Below, in pieces: positions 40,776 through 51,100 of a stretch of DNA of 64,000 nucleotides. The stretch is from contig NZ_QUSW01000006.1 of the NCBI RefSeq assembly GCF_003852895.1, positions 62,001-126,000 on the forward strand, given 5' to 3'. This DNA is from Rhizobacter terrae (lineage in GTDB: Bacteria; Pseudomonadota; Gammaproteobacteria; Burkholderiales; Burkholderiaceae_C). Both the position numbers and the translations under genes were made by a program. How positions within the stretch are numbered: position 1 is the first letter of the stretch; every line of letters begins with the position of its first letter. Below the pieces are notes generated by a model that saw only the letters and a list, made by a program, of their open reading frames with translations, had not been told where the DNA came from and searched no databases.

Positions 40776-41684
40776 TCACGCGCCGCGGGCCTCCCGGGCC
40801 AGCAGTGCGCTGATGCGTTCATCCTTTTCCTGCCACAAGGCCTTCACCCAGCGGCGGAAGGCGGCGCGACCGCGCGGGTCGGCCACGTAGTCGGTGCGGA
40901 CCAGTTCCTGAGGCACGGCCACCTTCTGCACCCGCACCACCACGCGGCTCATGCGGCCGCACAGGAACTGCCAGAAGGTGGGCACGCCGTCGGGGTAGAC
41001 GATGGTCACGTCCAGCAGCGCCTCGAAGCGCTCGCCCATGGTGTTCAGCGCCAGCGCGATGCCGCCGACCTTGGGCCGCAGCAGGTGCTTGTAGGGCGAC
41101 ACCTGTTGGTGCTGCTTGGTCGCCGAGAAGCGCGTGCCTTCCAGGAAGTTCATGACGCTGGTCGGGTGCGCGGCGAACTTGAGGCAGGCCTTGCGTGCCG
41201 TCATCAGGTCGCGATTGCGCATGTGCGGATGTTGGCGCAGGTAGGCCTCGCTGTGGCGGCGCATGAAGGGGAAGTCCAACGCCCACCAGGCCAGTCCCAT
41301 CACCGGCACCCACAGCAACTCGCGCTTGAGGAAGAACTTCAGCACGGGAATGCGCCGGTTGAACACCCGTTGCAGCACCAGCACGTCGACCCAGGACTGG
41401 TGGTTGCAATTCACGAGGTACCAGCGCCACCAGTCCAGGCCCTCCAGGCCCTGCACGTCCCACTGCGTGCGCTGGGTCAGATCCATCCAGGCGCCGTTGC
41501 CGGTGATCCAGGCCTCGGCCACGCGGGCCAGCATCTCCGACAGCACGCGGCGCACACCGTCGAAAGGCAGCAGCAGTTTCAGCAGCGAGAGCGCCAGCAG
41601 CAGCGGCACCCAGAAGAGCGTATTGAGGACGAGCAGCAGCACCGCAATGCAGCCGACCGCCACGGGAGGCAGACGATTCAGCAT
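40776..41684 (-). CDS. 1-acyl-glycerol-3-phosphate acyltransferase-like protein (YihG type)
   Basis: A 302-residue membrane acyltransferase of the LPLAT/PlsC superfamily. The catalytic NHQSWVD motif is at 94-100 (His95, Asp100) and the substrate-binding FLEGTRF near 170. An N-terminal hydrophobic segment (about 8-40) anchors it. The architecture matches E. coli YihG, which acylates lysophosphatidate. I start it at the ATG at 41684, where no ribosome site is visible but which coincides with a predicted transcription start; an ATG at 41732 would lie inside the shared FNR box. Confidence 0.85.
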   Translation of the reverse strand: MLNRLPPVAVGCIAVLLLVLNTLFWVPLLLALSLLKLLLPFDGVRRVLSEMLARVAEAWITGNGAWMDLTQRTQWDVQGLEGLDWWRWYLVNCNHQSWVDVLVLQRVFNRRIPVLKFFLKRELLWVPVMGLAWWALDFPFMRRHSEAYLRQHPHMRNRDLMTARKACLKFAAHPTSVMNFLEGTRFSATKQHQQVSPYKHLLRPKVGGIALALNTMGERFEALLDVTIVYPDGVPTFWQFLCGRMSRVVVRVQKVAVPQELVRTDYVADPRGRAAFRRWVKALWQEKDERISALLAREARGA

Positions 41685-41718
41685 GAGGACATTGTCTTGT
41701 TCATGCCGAGCGGCTTCA

Positions 41719-41732
41719 TTGACCCGCCTCAA
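41719..41732. promoter_or_regulatory. single FNR-type box shared by two divergent leaderless starts
   Basis: TTGACCCGCCTCAA matches the FNR halves TTGA and TCAA exactly. Its centre (41725.5) is 41.5 bp from the leftward ATG at 41684 and 42.5 bp from the rightward ATG at 41768. Leftward -10 is GACAAT (41696-41691) and rightward -10 is AAGAAT (41754-41759), each 4 of 6 matches. Confidence 0.65.
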
Positions 41733-41767
41733 TGCAATTTGCCGCCGGTTCGAAAGAATGCCTGCGG

Positions 41768-42784
41768 ATGTCCCATGAATCTCCTCCCGACCTCGTCTGC
41801 CCGGCCGGGTCGCTGCGCGCGCTCAAGCTTGCGGTGGATGCCGGCGCCGACGCCGTGTACCTCGGCCTGCGCAACGCCACCAACGCACGCAACTTCGCCG
41901 GCCTGAACTTCGACGATGCGCAACTGCGCGAAGGCGTGGACTACGCCCATGCGCGCGGGCGCCAGGTGCTGATGGCGCTCAACACCTATGCCCGATCGGA
42001 TGACGTGTCCCCGTGGCATGCCGCGGTGGACGCTGCCGCCCGCTACGGCGCCGATGCGCTGATCTGCGCCGACGTGGCCGTGATGGCCTACGCCCGCGAC
42101 AAGCATCCGGACCTTCGCCTGCACCTGTCCGTGCAGGCTTCGGCCACCACGCACGAGGCCATCGCCTTCTACCGCCGCCGCTACGGCATCCAGCGCGCCG
42201 TGCTGCCGCGCGTGCTCACGCTCTCCCAGGTGGGCCAGGTGCTCAAGCATGCGGGCGAGGTGGAGATCGAGGTGTTCGGCTTCGGCAGCCTGTGCGTGAT
42301 GGTCGAGGGCCGCTGCGCCCTGTCGTCGTATGCCACCGGGCAATCGCCCAACAACGCCGGCGTCTGCTCGCCGCCCTCGGCCGTGCGCTGGCACGACAAG
42401 GCCGACGGCGTGGAGGCTCGGCTGAACGGCCTGCTCATCGACCGCTATGCGAAGGACGAGCCACGCGGCTACCCCACGCTGTGCAAGGGCCGCTTCGACG
42501 TGGAGGGCACGCGCGACTACGCCATCGAGGAGCCGACCAGCCTGAACACGTTGGCCATCCTGCCCGAGCTGATGCGGCTGGGCGTGCGGGCCATCAAGAT
42601 CGAAGGCCGCCAGCGCAGCCCGGCCTACGTCGAGCAGGTGACGCGCGTGTGGCGCGACGCCATCGACTCGGCCGCGGCCTCGCCGGGGCGCTTTCGCGTG
42701 GAGCCGCCATGGACGGCCACGCTCGCCCACCTGGCCGAGGGCCAGCAGCACACGCTGGGCGCCTATGACAGGCCATGGAGATGA
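41768..42784 (+). CDS. ubiU: oxygen-independent ubiquinone hydroxylation protein UbiU
   Basis: A 338-residue U32-peptidase-family protein. UbiU forms a complex with UbiV that carries out the ring hydroxylations of ubiquinone synthesis without O2. The four [4Fe-4S] cysteines are present: FGSLCVMVEGRC, NNAGVCSPP and YPTLCKGRF. The opening DLVCPAGSLRALKLAVDAGADAVYLG aligns with the E. coli protein from its start. The gene has no ribosome site before the ATG at 41768, which coincides with the predicted transcription start. It lies beside the nar genes, where quinone must be made anaerobically. Confidence 0.93.
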   Translation: MSHESPPDLVCPAGSLRALKLAVDAGADAVYLGLRNATNARNFAGLNFDDAQLREGVDYAHARGRQVLMALNTYARSDDVSPWHAAVDAAARYGADALICADVAVMAYARDKHPDLRLHLSVQASATTHEAIAFYRRRYGIQRAVLPRVLTLSQVGQVLKHAGEVEIEVFGFGSLCVMVEGRCALSSYATGQSPNNAGVCSPPSAVRWHDKADGVEARLNGLLIDRYAKDEPRGYPTLCKGRFDVEGTRDYAIEEPTSLNTLAILPELMRLGVRAIKIEGRQRSPAYVEQVTRVWRDAIDSAAASPGRFRVEPPWTATLAHLAEGQQHTLGAYDRPWR

Positions 42785-43707
42785 TGCCGATGGACTTCAC
42801 CGACACCCCGCGCATCGCGCTCACCATCGGGCCGCTGCTGTACTACTGGCCGCGCGAGACGCTGATCCAGTTCTACGCAGACCTCGCCGAATCGCCAGCC
42901 GACACCATCGTGCTGGGCGAGGTGGTGTGCTCGCGCCGGCATGAGATGAAGACGGCCGACTGGATCGCCCTGGGCCGCGACCTGGCCGCCGCCGGCAAGG
43001 AGGTGGTGCTGGCCACGCAGGCGCTGGTCGAGTCCGAGGCGGACTTGCGTGTGCTCAGGCGCATGGCCGAACAAGGCGAGTTCATCGTCGAGGCGGGCGA
43101 TGCGTCCGCCCTGAACGTGCTGATCGATGCCGGCGTGCCCTTCGTGCTCGGGCCGCACATCAACGTCTACAGCCGGCCCGCGCTGGACGAATACGCGAGC
43201 CTCGGGGCGCTGCGCTGGGTGGCGCCGGTGGAGCTGTCGCTCGCGGCCATCGGGCAGATCAACGCCGGCAGCACGCCGCTGCCCACCGAGGTGTTCGCCC
43301 ACGGCCGCATGCCGCTGGCCTTCTCGGCGCGCTGCTTCACCGCGCGCCACCACCGCCTGAGCAAGGACCAGTGCGACTTCCGCTGCCGCGATGACGACGA
43401 CGGCCTGCTGCTGTCCACCTCCGACGGCCAGCCCTTCCTCGTGCTCAACGGCATCCAGACCCAATCGGCCGCGCAGCAGTGCCTCATCGGCGAACGGCAG
43501 GCGCTGCTGGCAGCCGGGGTGACCCGCGTGCGCCTCTCGCCCTCTTCGAAACACTTCATGAAGATCGTGGATGCCTTTGACGGCGTGATGAACCGCGGCG
43601 AGAACGCCGATGCCGCCTTGATCGCGCTCGATGCACTGAGCCTGCCCGGAGGTTTGGCCAACGGCTTCGCGCACGGCCAGCCCGGGCTGGACTGGAGCCG
43701 CGCATGA
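42781..43707 (+). CDS. ubiV: oxygen-independent ubiquinone hydroxylation protein UbiV
   Basis: A 308-residue partner of UbiU in the U32 family. The iron-sulfur cysteines are visible as GEVVCSRRHEM and ARCFTARHHRLSKDQCDFRC. IGPLLYYWPRETLIQFYADLAE near the start is typical. I place the start at the ATGA that overlaps the ubiU stop (42781); a further in-frame ATG lies at 42790. Its own stop overlaps ubiT by four bases, so the three genes are coupled in translation. Confidence 0.93.
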   Translation: MMPMDFTDTPRIALTIGPLLYYWPRETLIQFYADLAESPADTIVLGEVVCSRRHEMKTADWIALGRDLAAAGKEVVLATQALVESEADLRVLRRMAEQGEFIVEAGDASALNVLIDAGVPFVLGPHINVYSRPALDEYASLGALRWVAPVELSLAAIGQINAGSTPLPTEVFAHGRMPLAFSARCFTARHHRLSKDQCDFRCRDDDDGLLLSTSDGQPFLVLNGIQTQSAAQQCLIGERQALLAAGVTRVRLSPSSKHFMKIVDAFDGVMNRGENADAALIALDALSLPGGLANGFAHGQPGLDWSRA

Positions 43708-44123
43708 ACGCCGCCCTGCCCGCTTTCGGCGCGGTGGCCGAGCGCATCCGCCCACTGGTGCAACGACTGCCGATGCAGCCGCCAGCCCTGGCACTGGCCG
43801 CAGCGCTCAACCGCTGGCTGCGCCCGCGCCTGCCGGCCGATGCGCTGCCGGCCTTGTCCAACCGCTGCGTGGAGATTGCCGTGACCGACCTCGGCCTGCG
43901 GCTGCGCCTGCAACTGGACCCGCGCGGCTTCGGCCTCGCGTCCGCCAGCGCACCCGTGGCCTTGCGCATCACCGCCGCGGCCCCCGCCTACTGGCGATTG
44001 ATGAGCGGCCGCGACGACGCCGACCGATTGTTCTTCGAGCGAGCGCTCGTGATGGAAGGAGACACCGAAATGGGCTTGATCCTCAAGAACACCCTCGACG
44101 CCATCGGACCGCTGTGGCCATGA
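43704..44123 (+). CDS. ubiT: SCP2-domain ubiquinone accessory protein UbiT
   Basis: A 139-residue protein with an SCP2 sterol-carrier lipid-binding fold, the anaerobic counterpart of UbiJ. It is thought to hold the hydrophobic ubiquinone intermediates for the biosynthetic enzymes. Visible features are the DLGLRLRLQLDPRGFGLA strand region and the final SGRDDADRLFFERALVMEGDTEMGLILKN segment, which is diagnostic. It overlaps ubiV at its start and the decarboxylase gene at its end. Confidence 0.9.
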   Translation: MNAALPAFGAVAERIRPLVQRLPMQPPALALAAALNRWLRPRLPADALPALSNRCVEIAVTDLGLRLRLQLDPRGFGLASASAPVALRITAAAPAYWRLMSGRDDADRLFFERALVMEGDTEMGLILKNTLDAIGPLWP

Positions 44124-45763
44124 ACCTCACCGACCGACTGCTGCAGGCGCTGGCCGAGCGCGGCGCCACCGAGATCTTCGGCATTCCCGGCGACTTTGCG
44201 CTGCCCTTGTTCCGCGAGATCGAACGCAGCGCGACCCTGCCGCTGTACACCCTGTCGCACGAGCCTGGCGTGGGCTTCGCGGCGGACGCAGCCGCGCGAT
44301 ATCGCGGCGGGCTGGGCGTGGCCGCGGTGACCTACGGGGCCGGCGCGTTCAACCTCGTCAATGCCGTCGCGGGCGCGTACGCGGAGCGCGTGCCGCTGGT
44401 CGTGCTCTCGGGCGCGCCGGCCGCGCACGAAGCGGCCAGCGGCCTGCTGCTGCACCACCAGGTGAAGACGCTCGATTCGCAATGGCGCGTGTTCGAGGAA
44501 CTCACCGCCGACCGCGCGCGGCTGGACGATGCACGGCAGGCACCGCAGCAGATCGCCCGCGTGCTGGACACCGCGCTGCGCGAGTCACGGCCGGTGTACC
44601 TGGAGATTCCGCGCGACATGCCGCAGCGGCCATGCGACGAGGTGCCCGTCACCGCGCCGCATGAGCCCGACCCGCAGGCCTTGGCCGCGTGTGCCGACGA
44701 ACTGCTGGAGCGCCTGCGCCGCGCCAGACGCCCCGTGCTCATGGTGGGCGTGGAGGTGCGCCGCTACGGCCTGGAAGCCAAGGTGGCCACCCTGGCGCGA
44801 CGCCTGGGCATTCCGGTGGTGACGAGCTTCATGGGCCGCGGTCTGCTGGCCGATGCGGACGTGCCGCTGCTGCGCGGCACCTACCTCGGCCTGGCCGGCG
44901 ACCCGGTGCTGTCGCAGGAGGTGGAGACCTCCGATGGCTTGCTGCTGCTCGGCGTCATCGTCTCGGACACCAACTTCGCGGTCTCGGCCCAGCGCATCGA
45001 TCTGCGCTTCGCCATCCAGGCGCTGGGCGGGCGCGTGGTGATGGGGCACCACGTGTACCCGGACGTGCCGCTGTCACGGCTGATCGACGCGCTGCTGGAG
45101 CGGGTGCCGGCGACTGCGCCGCTGGTGGCGCCCTTGCGCGCACTGGCGACGAAAGGCCGGCATGAACCCCGCCGCGCCGAGCCGTCGCCCGTCACGCCGG
45201 CAGACATCGCCGATGCCGTGAACCGCCTGATGCAACGCCACGGCCCCATGCCCATCGCCTGCGACGTGGGCGACTGCCTGTTCACAGCGATGGACATCGA
45301 CCCCACCGCACTCATCGCACCCGGGTACTACGCCACCATGGGCTACGGCGTGCCCGCGGCGCTGGGCTTGCAGGCCGCGACCGGGCAGCGGCCCATCGTG
45401 CTGGTGGGCGATGGGGCGTTCCAGATGACCGGCTGGGAGCTGGGCAATGCGCAGCGCCATGGCTGGGACCCGATCGTCATCGTGTTCAACAACGCGGGGT
45501 GGGAGATGCTGCGGGCCTTCGAGCCGGAGGCTCGGTTCAATGACTTGAGCGCGTGGGACTTTGCGCAGATGGCGCCTGGGATGGGCGGGGACGGGGCGCG
45601 GGTGGAGGACTGCGTGGGACTGGAGGCGGCCTTGGAGCGGGCGTGGGGGACGCGGGGGAGGTTTCAGTTGATTGATGTGAGGTTGGCGCAGCGGGACTGC
45701 TCGCCGACCTTGCAGAGGTTTGTGGGTGCGGTGAGGAGGTTGGCAAAAGGGGCCGCAGGCTGA
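44120..45763 (+). CDS. ThDP-dependent 2-oxo acid decarboxylase (indole/phenylpyruvate type)
   Basis: A 547-residue thiamine diphosphate enzyme of the pyruvate/indolepyruvate decarboxylase group. The cofactor-activating glutamate is in LSHEPGVGF (Glu48). The C-terminal ThDP/Mg motif is GDGAFQMTGWELGN running to FNNAGWEMLRAFEPE. It should turn an aromatic or branched 2-oxo acid into an aldehyde. The ATG overlaps the ubiT stop (ATGA), so it is translated as the fourth gene of the ubiUVT operon and is predicted to share its FNR control. The exact substrate cannot be read from sequence. Confidence 0.85.
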   Translation: MNLTDRLLQALAERGATEIFGIPGDFALPLFREIERSATLPLYTLSHEPGVGFAADAAARYRGGLGVAAVTYGAGAFNLVNAVAGAYAERVPLVVLSGAPAAHEAASGLLLHHQVKTLDSQWRVFEELTADRARLDDARQAPQQIARVLDTALRESRPVYLEIPRDMPQRPCDEVPVTAPHEPDPQALAACADELLERLRRARRPVLMVGVEVRRYGLEAKVATLARRLGIPVVTSFMGRGLLADADVPLLRGTYLGLAGDPVLSQEVETSDGLLLLGVIVSDTNFAVSAQRIDLRFAIQALGGRVVMGHHVYPDVPLSRLIDALLERVPATAPLVAPLRALATKGRHEPRRAEPSPVTPADIADAVNRLMQRHGPMPIACDVGDCLFTAMDIDPTALIAPGYYATMGYGVPAALGLQAATGQRPIVLVGDGAFQMTGWELGNAQRHGWDPIVIVFNNAGWEMLRAFEPEARFNDLSAWDFAQMAPGMGGDGARVEDCVGLEAALERAWGTRGRFQLIDVRLAQRDCSPTLQRFVGAVRRLAKGAAG

Positions 45764-45784
45764 CCGGCGGCCCGCCGGCACGGC

Positions 45785-47341
45785 TCAGGTGAAGGACTTC
45801 ACCAAGGAGTCGAGCAGCACCCGGGGCTTCGCGTCATGTGCCGTGATCGGCGGCACGATGCGGTCCACATGTGCCAGCTGGTACACCGCGGTCTGTGCCG
45901 CCCGCACCGAGTATTCAACGGTGAAGACCACGTCGTCCGGGATCTCGACGAATTGGCTGACGAATGCCAGGTTGCGCGACCGTGCCGGCACAGGCTTCGG
46001 GCGATCTGTGCGAGCGCGCGGCATGAACATGCTCGTGATGTACGGCATGCGGCAGGGAATGCAGGTGGCGCCCTCGAAGACTGCGCGGTCGAAGTTCAGA
46101 TGGCCGGCCAGCTCGTTGAGGATGTCGGCGCCGCCGCATTCGCTCATGGGCTTGGGCACGAAGTCGCCGACGCGGTCGGGGTGCAGCGCATAGCCCCAGA
46201 AGACCCACTCGTCGGCGCGCTGGCCGACGAAATGCGGCTGGTGATAGAGGACGACGGACATCAGCCAGCGCGAGTCCCGGAACGTGACGAGGCCGCCGGT
46301 GCCCGCCTGGTTGCCGGTGAACGACTCCATCTTCTCGAAGAAGGCCGGCGTGCGGCACGTCACCGTGAACGACTCCCACCACGACTCGGGGATGCTGGCG
46401 TTGAAGGCCTCGGGGCGGCCGAACGCCGGCCGGCCCTGTGCGATCTTCTCCCACAGCGCCCAGCCGGCTGAATGAACCTTGGTGAGCTGCGATGGCGGCT
46501 CGGTCATCGTGCCGAGGCTGGAGGCATCGGTCATCGAGGCGTTCTGGATGAACACCAGGTCCTGAGGCGAGATGTCCATCGTGCGCACGCCGGATGGCCC
46601 GCGCAGCTCGAGCCCACGCACCGAGAGGACGTCGGCGTCATCGCGCAAGTCGACGTCAGTCACCGTCACGCCATGCTCGAAACGCACGCCGCGCTCGACC
46701 AGCCAGTGGACCAGCGGTCGCACCAGCGAGTCGTACTGGTTGTAGGCCGTGCGCTTCACGCCTGCAAGCGTCTCGATGCGGGGGTACTCGTTCATGAAGC
46801 GGTGCAGGTAGCGTTTGAATTCAACCGCGCTGTGCCAGGGCTGGAAGGCGAAGGTCGTTTGCCACATCAGCCAGAAATTGCTGCGGAAGAATGCAGGCGA
46901 CAGCCAGTCGGTGATGCGGCTGGTGCCCAGTGTCTCTTCGGTTGCCTCGGTGAGGCGCAGAAGTTCCAGGCGGTCATGCATCGTAAAGGCCATGGACGAC
47001 ACATCGACAATGTGGCGGTTGGCGTCCACCAGGCGCGCGCGCGAGTGCGCGGGGTTGCGCTCGTTGAAGCGCAGCGTCTCGTCGTAGACGCTCAGACCCT
47101 CGTGCTCCAGCGAAGGGATGCTCTTCATCAGGTCCCACAGACACTCATAGTGGTCGCTGGTGAGCATGCGCCCGCCGCGCAGAGAGTAGCCCTCTGGCCG
47201 CTGCGCGCCGTCCAGGCTGCCGCCGGGGATCGGCTGAGATTCGAAGATGGTGATGTCGGCGCCTTTCCAGCCGGCATCGCGGATGAGGAAGGCAGCGCCG
47301 GCCAGTGAGCCGATGCCGCTTCCGGCGAAGAATGCTGTCAT
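45785..47341 (-). CDS. ohyA: oleate hydratase family protein
   Basis: A 518-residue FAD-binding protein of the myosin-cross-reactive-antigen / oleate hydratase family. The N-terminal FAD motif GSGIGSLAGAAFLIRDAG is at 6-23, GGSLDGA near 40, and the active-site region GGRMLTSDHYECLWDL near 56-71. Members add water across the cis-9 double bond of unsaturated fatty acids. It is somewhat shorter than the roughly 590-residue Gram-positive enzymes. The ATG at 47341 follows AAGGAG; an in-frame extension to 47389 has no support. It converges with the decarboxylase gene across a 21-bp gap. Confidence 0.88.
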   Translation of the reverse strand: MTAFFAGSGIGSLAGAAFLIRDAGWKGADITIFESQPIPGGSLDGAQRPEGYSLRGGRMLTSDHYECLWDLMKSIPSLEHEGLSVYDETLRFNERNPAHSRARLVDANRHIVDVSSMAFTMHDRLELLRLTEATEETLGTSRITDWLSPAFFRSNFWLMWQTTFAFQPWHSAVEFKRYLHRFMNEYPRIETLAGVKRTAYNQYDSLVRPLVHWLVERGVRFEHGVTVTDVDLRDDADVLSVRGLELRGPSGVRTMDISPQDLVFIQNASMTDASSLGTMTEPPSQLTKVHSAGWALWEKIAQGRPAFGRPEAFNASIPESWWESFTVTCRTPAFFEKMESFTGNQAGTGGLVTFRDSRWLMSVVLYHQPHFVGQRADEWVFWGYALHPDRVGDFVPKPMSECGGADILNELAGHLNFDRAVFEGATCIPCRMPYITSMFMPRARTDRPKPVPARSRNLAFVSQFVEIPDDVVFTVEYSVRAAQTAVYQLAHVDRIVPPITAHDAKPRVLLDSLVKSFT

Positions 47342-48199
47342 GGGGGGAACTCCTTGAGGTGTTGGTGTTCTGGGTCTGCAGGTCGACATGGCGGCCGCAG
47401 TTGAACCGTTGATCCGCTGCGAGAGGGAAGCGGTCAGCGCGGTTGCGTCTGTCGTTGGAAATCATAGGCAGGGGTGATGCGTTGGCATGCACTGGGCGTG
47501 CTGCGGTGCATCTCAAAATTGATTCAGGTCAATTGCGCTGCGTGGCGCAGCATTCGCCTGGATGTGAAGGCGTCTGGAACAACCTTGGATCGTTGTCCAG
47601 CATTGGTCGCCATAGAAACACCTGCAGAATTGCACGCTATTCGCAGTGAGAACAATCTCATCAATATTGTGAAGATTGCCCCCTGATCGTCGGAATGCCC
47701 AAAGTGGGTTTTGAAGGGGGAGTTTTGAGCGGAAGCTCCGCCTGCCGTGTATTGTCGGCTTGCGGCCGGTCCAGGACTTCAGGGCAACCTTAGTAGGTTG
47801 ACCGCATTCAGTCTCAAATCGACCTTCCGCCTCGATGGTCGGCGAGGCAGCGAAAGGAGTCAGTCGTTGCGGAGGCTGGAACTCACGCTCTCCCTCGCAC
47901 ACCGGTCATAGACTGAACACACGGGCCCACGCTCGTCCAACCGCCACTTGGTGGCGTCGACTCGCAATCTCCGCTTGGCACGATCATCGATCGTCCGTCG
48001 TGGCCTCCGGCTCGCAGTCTACGATGGACTCCCATCAACGCCTTGATTGCCGATTGGCGCTTGGCATCAGGAGGGTCGGGATTGCTCATTCGCCTCAGCC
48101 GTCGAGCGTGACGGCGTGCTGAGTCGCAGCAGTCAATGTCGCATTGCCGTTCTTCGGCCCCTGGAGCAATCCTGCAGACTGCTGCGTTGCCGCACTCAG
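47342..48199. other. gene-poor stretch between ohyA and the defence island
   Basis: About 860 bp with no convincing gene. It is less GC-rich than the flanks from about 47500 to 47830. Short frames exist on both strands (the longest, 129 residues leftward at 47513-47902) but have no recognisable domain and no ribosome site I trust. TTGATTCAGGTCAA at 47519-47532 resembles an FNR box, without a usable -10 on either side. I found no tRNA gene or clear attachment repeat. It probably marks the left edge of the island. Confidence 0.5.
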
Positions 48200-51100
48200 T
48201 CACCGCCAATCCGGCGGCAAGGGGCGCCAGTCTTCATTCACTGTTGGATCTGCGTGAAACGCTCTGAGGCTTTCGAGCGGCAGATCGACGTGGACGAGAT
48301 CATCGGCGCCTCTCTCAACCAGGCGGCACAAGTCTCGCTCCCAACGTACCGCACGCGGCGCCCACGCTCTGCAGTCAGAATAGTAGCCGTTGTTGGCGAT
48401 CGCGATGATCGCGTGGAGCTGAAATCCCACGGACTGGATCAAGTGATCGTAGGACGATGTGTCGGGGTTCCACGCTGGACATAGCACGACGTCCGCCCGG
48501 CCGACAAGGTCAGCGACTCGGCGTGCCTCGATCATCTCGCTGCAGATCAACACGGAAAGCGATCCCCAAGGCGATGAAACCACGATTCTTGGCAGATTGC
48601 CCTTGGGTGGCGCGAAGGTCACGCCAACAGGCATAGCTGCAAGTTGAGTCGCCTCCTCGCGTGCAGGTCTGCGCTTGGTCCAACTCCACGATGCGACAGA
48701 ACGAGAGGGGCCGGGAATTACGGCATGGACCTCATTGCTGACATGCGCATTCGCTGGATCATGTCGATACTCCAGGCCGGCGACCAAGCCGTAGCGACCG
48801 GTCAGCACAACATAGTTCGACAGCGCTCGAAACCAATCGCGCGGGATGGAAAGTTCGGGTAAGACAAGGACCGCCGCCGGATGGTTCTGTGCCACCCGGT
48901 TAGCCTTTTCCAGGACCGTGGCCAGACCCCGCAGGCGCTCCAGTGTCATGTGGGGCTTGTTGTAGGGAGGCTTCGGCGTTCGCTTTGCTGCGGCCTCCCA
49001 TGCGCTGTTCTTGACGACCAAGTTGCCGAGCATCACGCGCGGCCCTGTCATTGGCGAATCGTCGGCGAACCTTTGCCAGAACGAGTTGATCCAGACATTG
49101 CTCGGGTCGATCACAGTGCCGACTGGGTCTGCGTAGCGAGTGCCGCGAATCGCATTGACGACATCCAGAAGATCTTGAAAGATGTCCGATTGAAATCCTT
49201 CACTCTCGACTCGAATCAACCAGCGGCGTGCAATGTCGAAGTAGGAAGGTGGGCGTATGCAGAGGAACAGCCGGGCGGGCGCCAGCATCCAAGGCGGATC
49301 TTTGAGGTCTTCGCAACGTGCGACAAACCTCTCGATCTCGGTGAGGCGCTTAACAAGCTCCCCGCTCTCGGAGAGTTCCTCGATGAGCCATGTTCGATCC
49401 ACCTCAGGAGGTCTTGCGTCCTTGGGCGAGTCCTCCTCGCGATCGCGCGAGCGCAAGTCCGAGGCGGCCAGAATCGCGGCCCGACGCTTCAGCACGCCCA
49501 TGCTCATATAGCGGGTACGGTACTTCAGCCCGCCCTTCAAACGGGCCTCGAGATCCTTCAGCCCCTTCGACGTTCGCGGCAACACGGCGGCCATGGCTTC
49601 GACCCGACGTTCATGCAGGTAGTCGCGAAGGGAAGTCCAGCCAAACTTCTTGCCGCGCGGTAGCTCCTGGCCCAGGAAGTAAAGCGCCGATGCAGCCTCC
49701 CAGAGGGATTCGACACTTCCCCAGACTGCATCCATCCTTTGATTGATCTCAGCTGCGGTCTTCCAATCGGACGCGACAACTGCGAGTTTGAACAGTCGCA
49801 AGGAAAGGTCGAGGTCTTCCAGCCAGTTGTCCTCTGCGTCCAGCACGCGGGCCACTTGATCGAGGCTGTTGCGGACCATGGTCTTCGCCTGCTGACCGTC
49901 GACCAGGCTCGAAATCCTTTCCAAGGAGTGAAGGCTCGTCGAGAGCGCGTACCGTTCAAGCTTGGCGCGGTCTGCTTGGCGCAGGACCCGCAGTGGCGAC
50001 CCTGCTTGTTGCCTGGCTCTCACAAGGTGCCCAGCACCTTCGCCATGCAAGGTCGCGATGTCCACGAACGCCCGACGTTCGCTGACGAGACTGGCGAAAT
50101 CGGAGGCGACGGCGTCCACGAAATCTGTGCCAGGCGTACCGGCCAGGTGGTGGACTCGAACCTTCTTGCTTTGAAGGCGGAAGTCACTGCCCGGTCGTGA
50201 AAGTTCATCGCAATCAAGACGAACCGTGTCGTCGCTGGTGCTCTTGATCGGAAGGTATGTGCTGAGCACGTTCAGAAGACTCTCTGCCTTGTCAGCCTTC
50301 CTGTCTTGGGCAACGATCACCAGGTCGTCCACATAGCGCCGGTAGCAGAGCACGCCCGAACGACCTGCGATGTGGCGATCCAGTGACTCGAGCGCCAAAT
50401 TTGCGACGAGCCGGCTGGTGAGAGCGCCGATAGGAACGCCGGTAGTGACGGGGATCCCGACGCGCCGGGACGCTTGGGCCCGAAACCGTTCATAGGCGTT
50501 GAGCAATGAGGTCGTCGCCACCTTGTAGGCTTCGACGGCGAACTCATCACCGCTGACGTCTGTCAATCGCCGGATGAAGCCCTTGCTGAGCAAGAATGCA
50601 GGCTCGACGGTGTCATAGAAGCTCGCCAGATCGGCGCTAATGATCATCACTTTCCGGTCGAGTTGCAGCGCATCCCGTGCTGCGTTCAACGGCGCCATCC
50701 GGAACTCTTGGTAGCGAGGGGGCCAGAATTCGAAAACCCACCGTCGATCCGGCACTACTCTCTGCTCGCGCAGATCGAGGCGATAGCCCAGAACCTCTGG
50801 GCTCGGCAGTAGTGAATCGAGATGGCCGCCGAACTGCCACAGATAGAGAATCTCCACGATCGCGAACTGCGGGGTCGGACTTACGCGGACTTGGACGTCG
50901 ATGGGCCTGACCGCTTTGTCCTGCCGGACTCCGATTCGAATGATCTCGTCGCTTGTCGGAGATTGCTCTCTGAACCGCTTCGGAACAACCCACGACTCGC
51001 CAGTCTCTAGGCCGTCGAACCATGGGCGAGCGTCGAGGGTCTCCTTTAGCGCGCGCAATTGGTTTCCAAGGTCTTGCTCGAACTGTGCCAGCTCGTGCAA

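Noticed and set aside
47519-47532. FNR-like TTGATTCAGGTCAA as a promoter element for ohyA
   Set aside because: The sequence fits, but neither direction offers a -10 at the right spacing, and it lies about 180 bp from the nearest start codon.
47513-47902. 129-residue leftward frame as a gene
   Set aside because: No domain, no ribosome site, and an amino acid composition unlike neighbouring proteins; the region looks non-coding.
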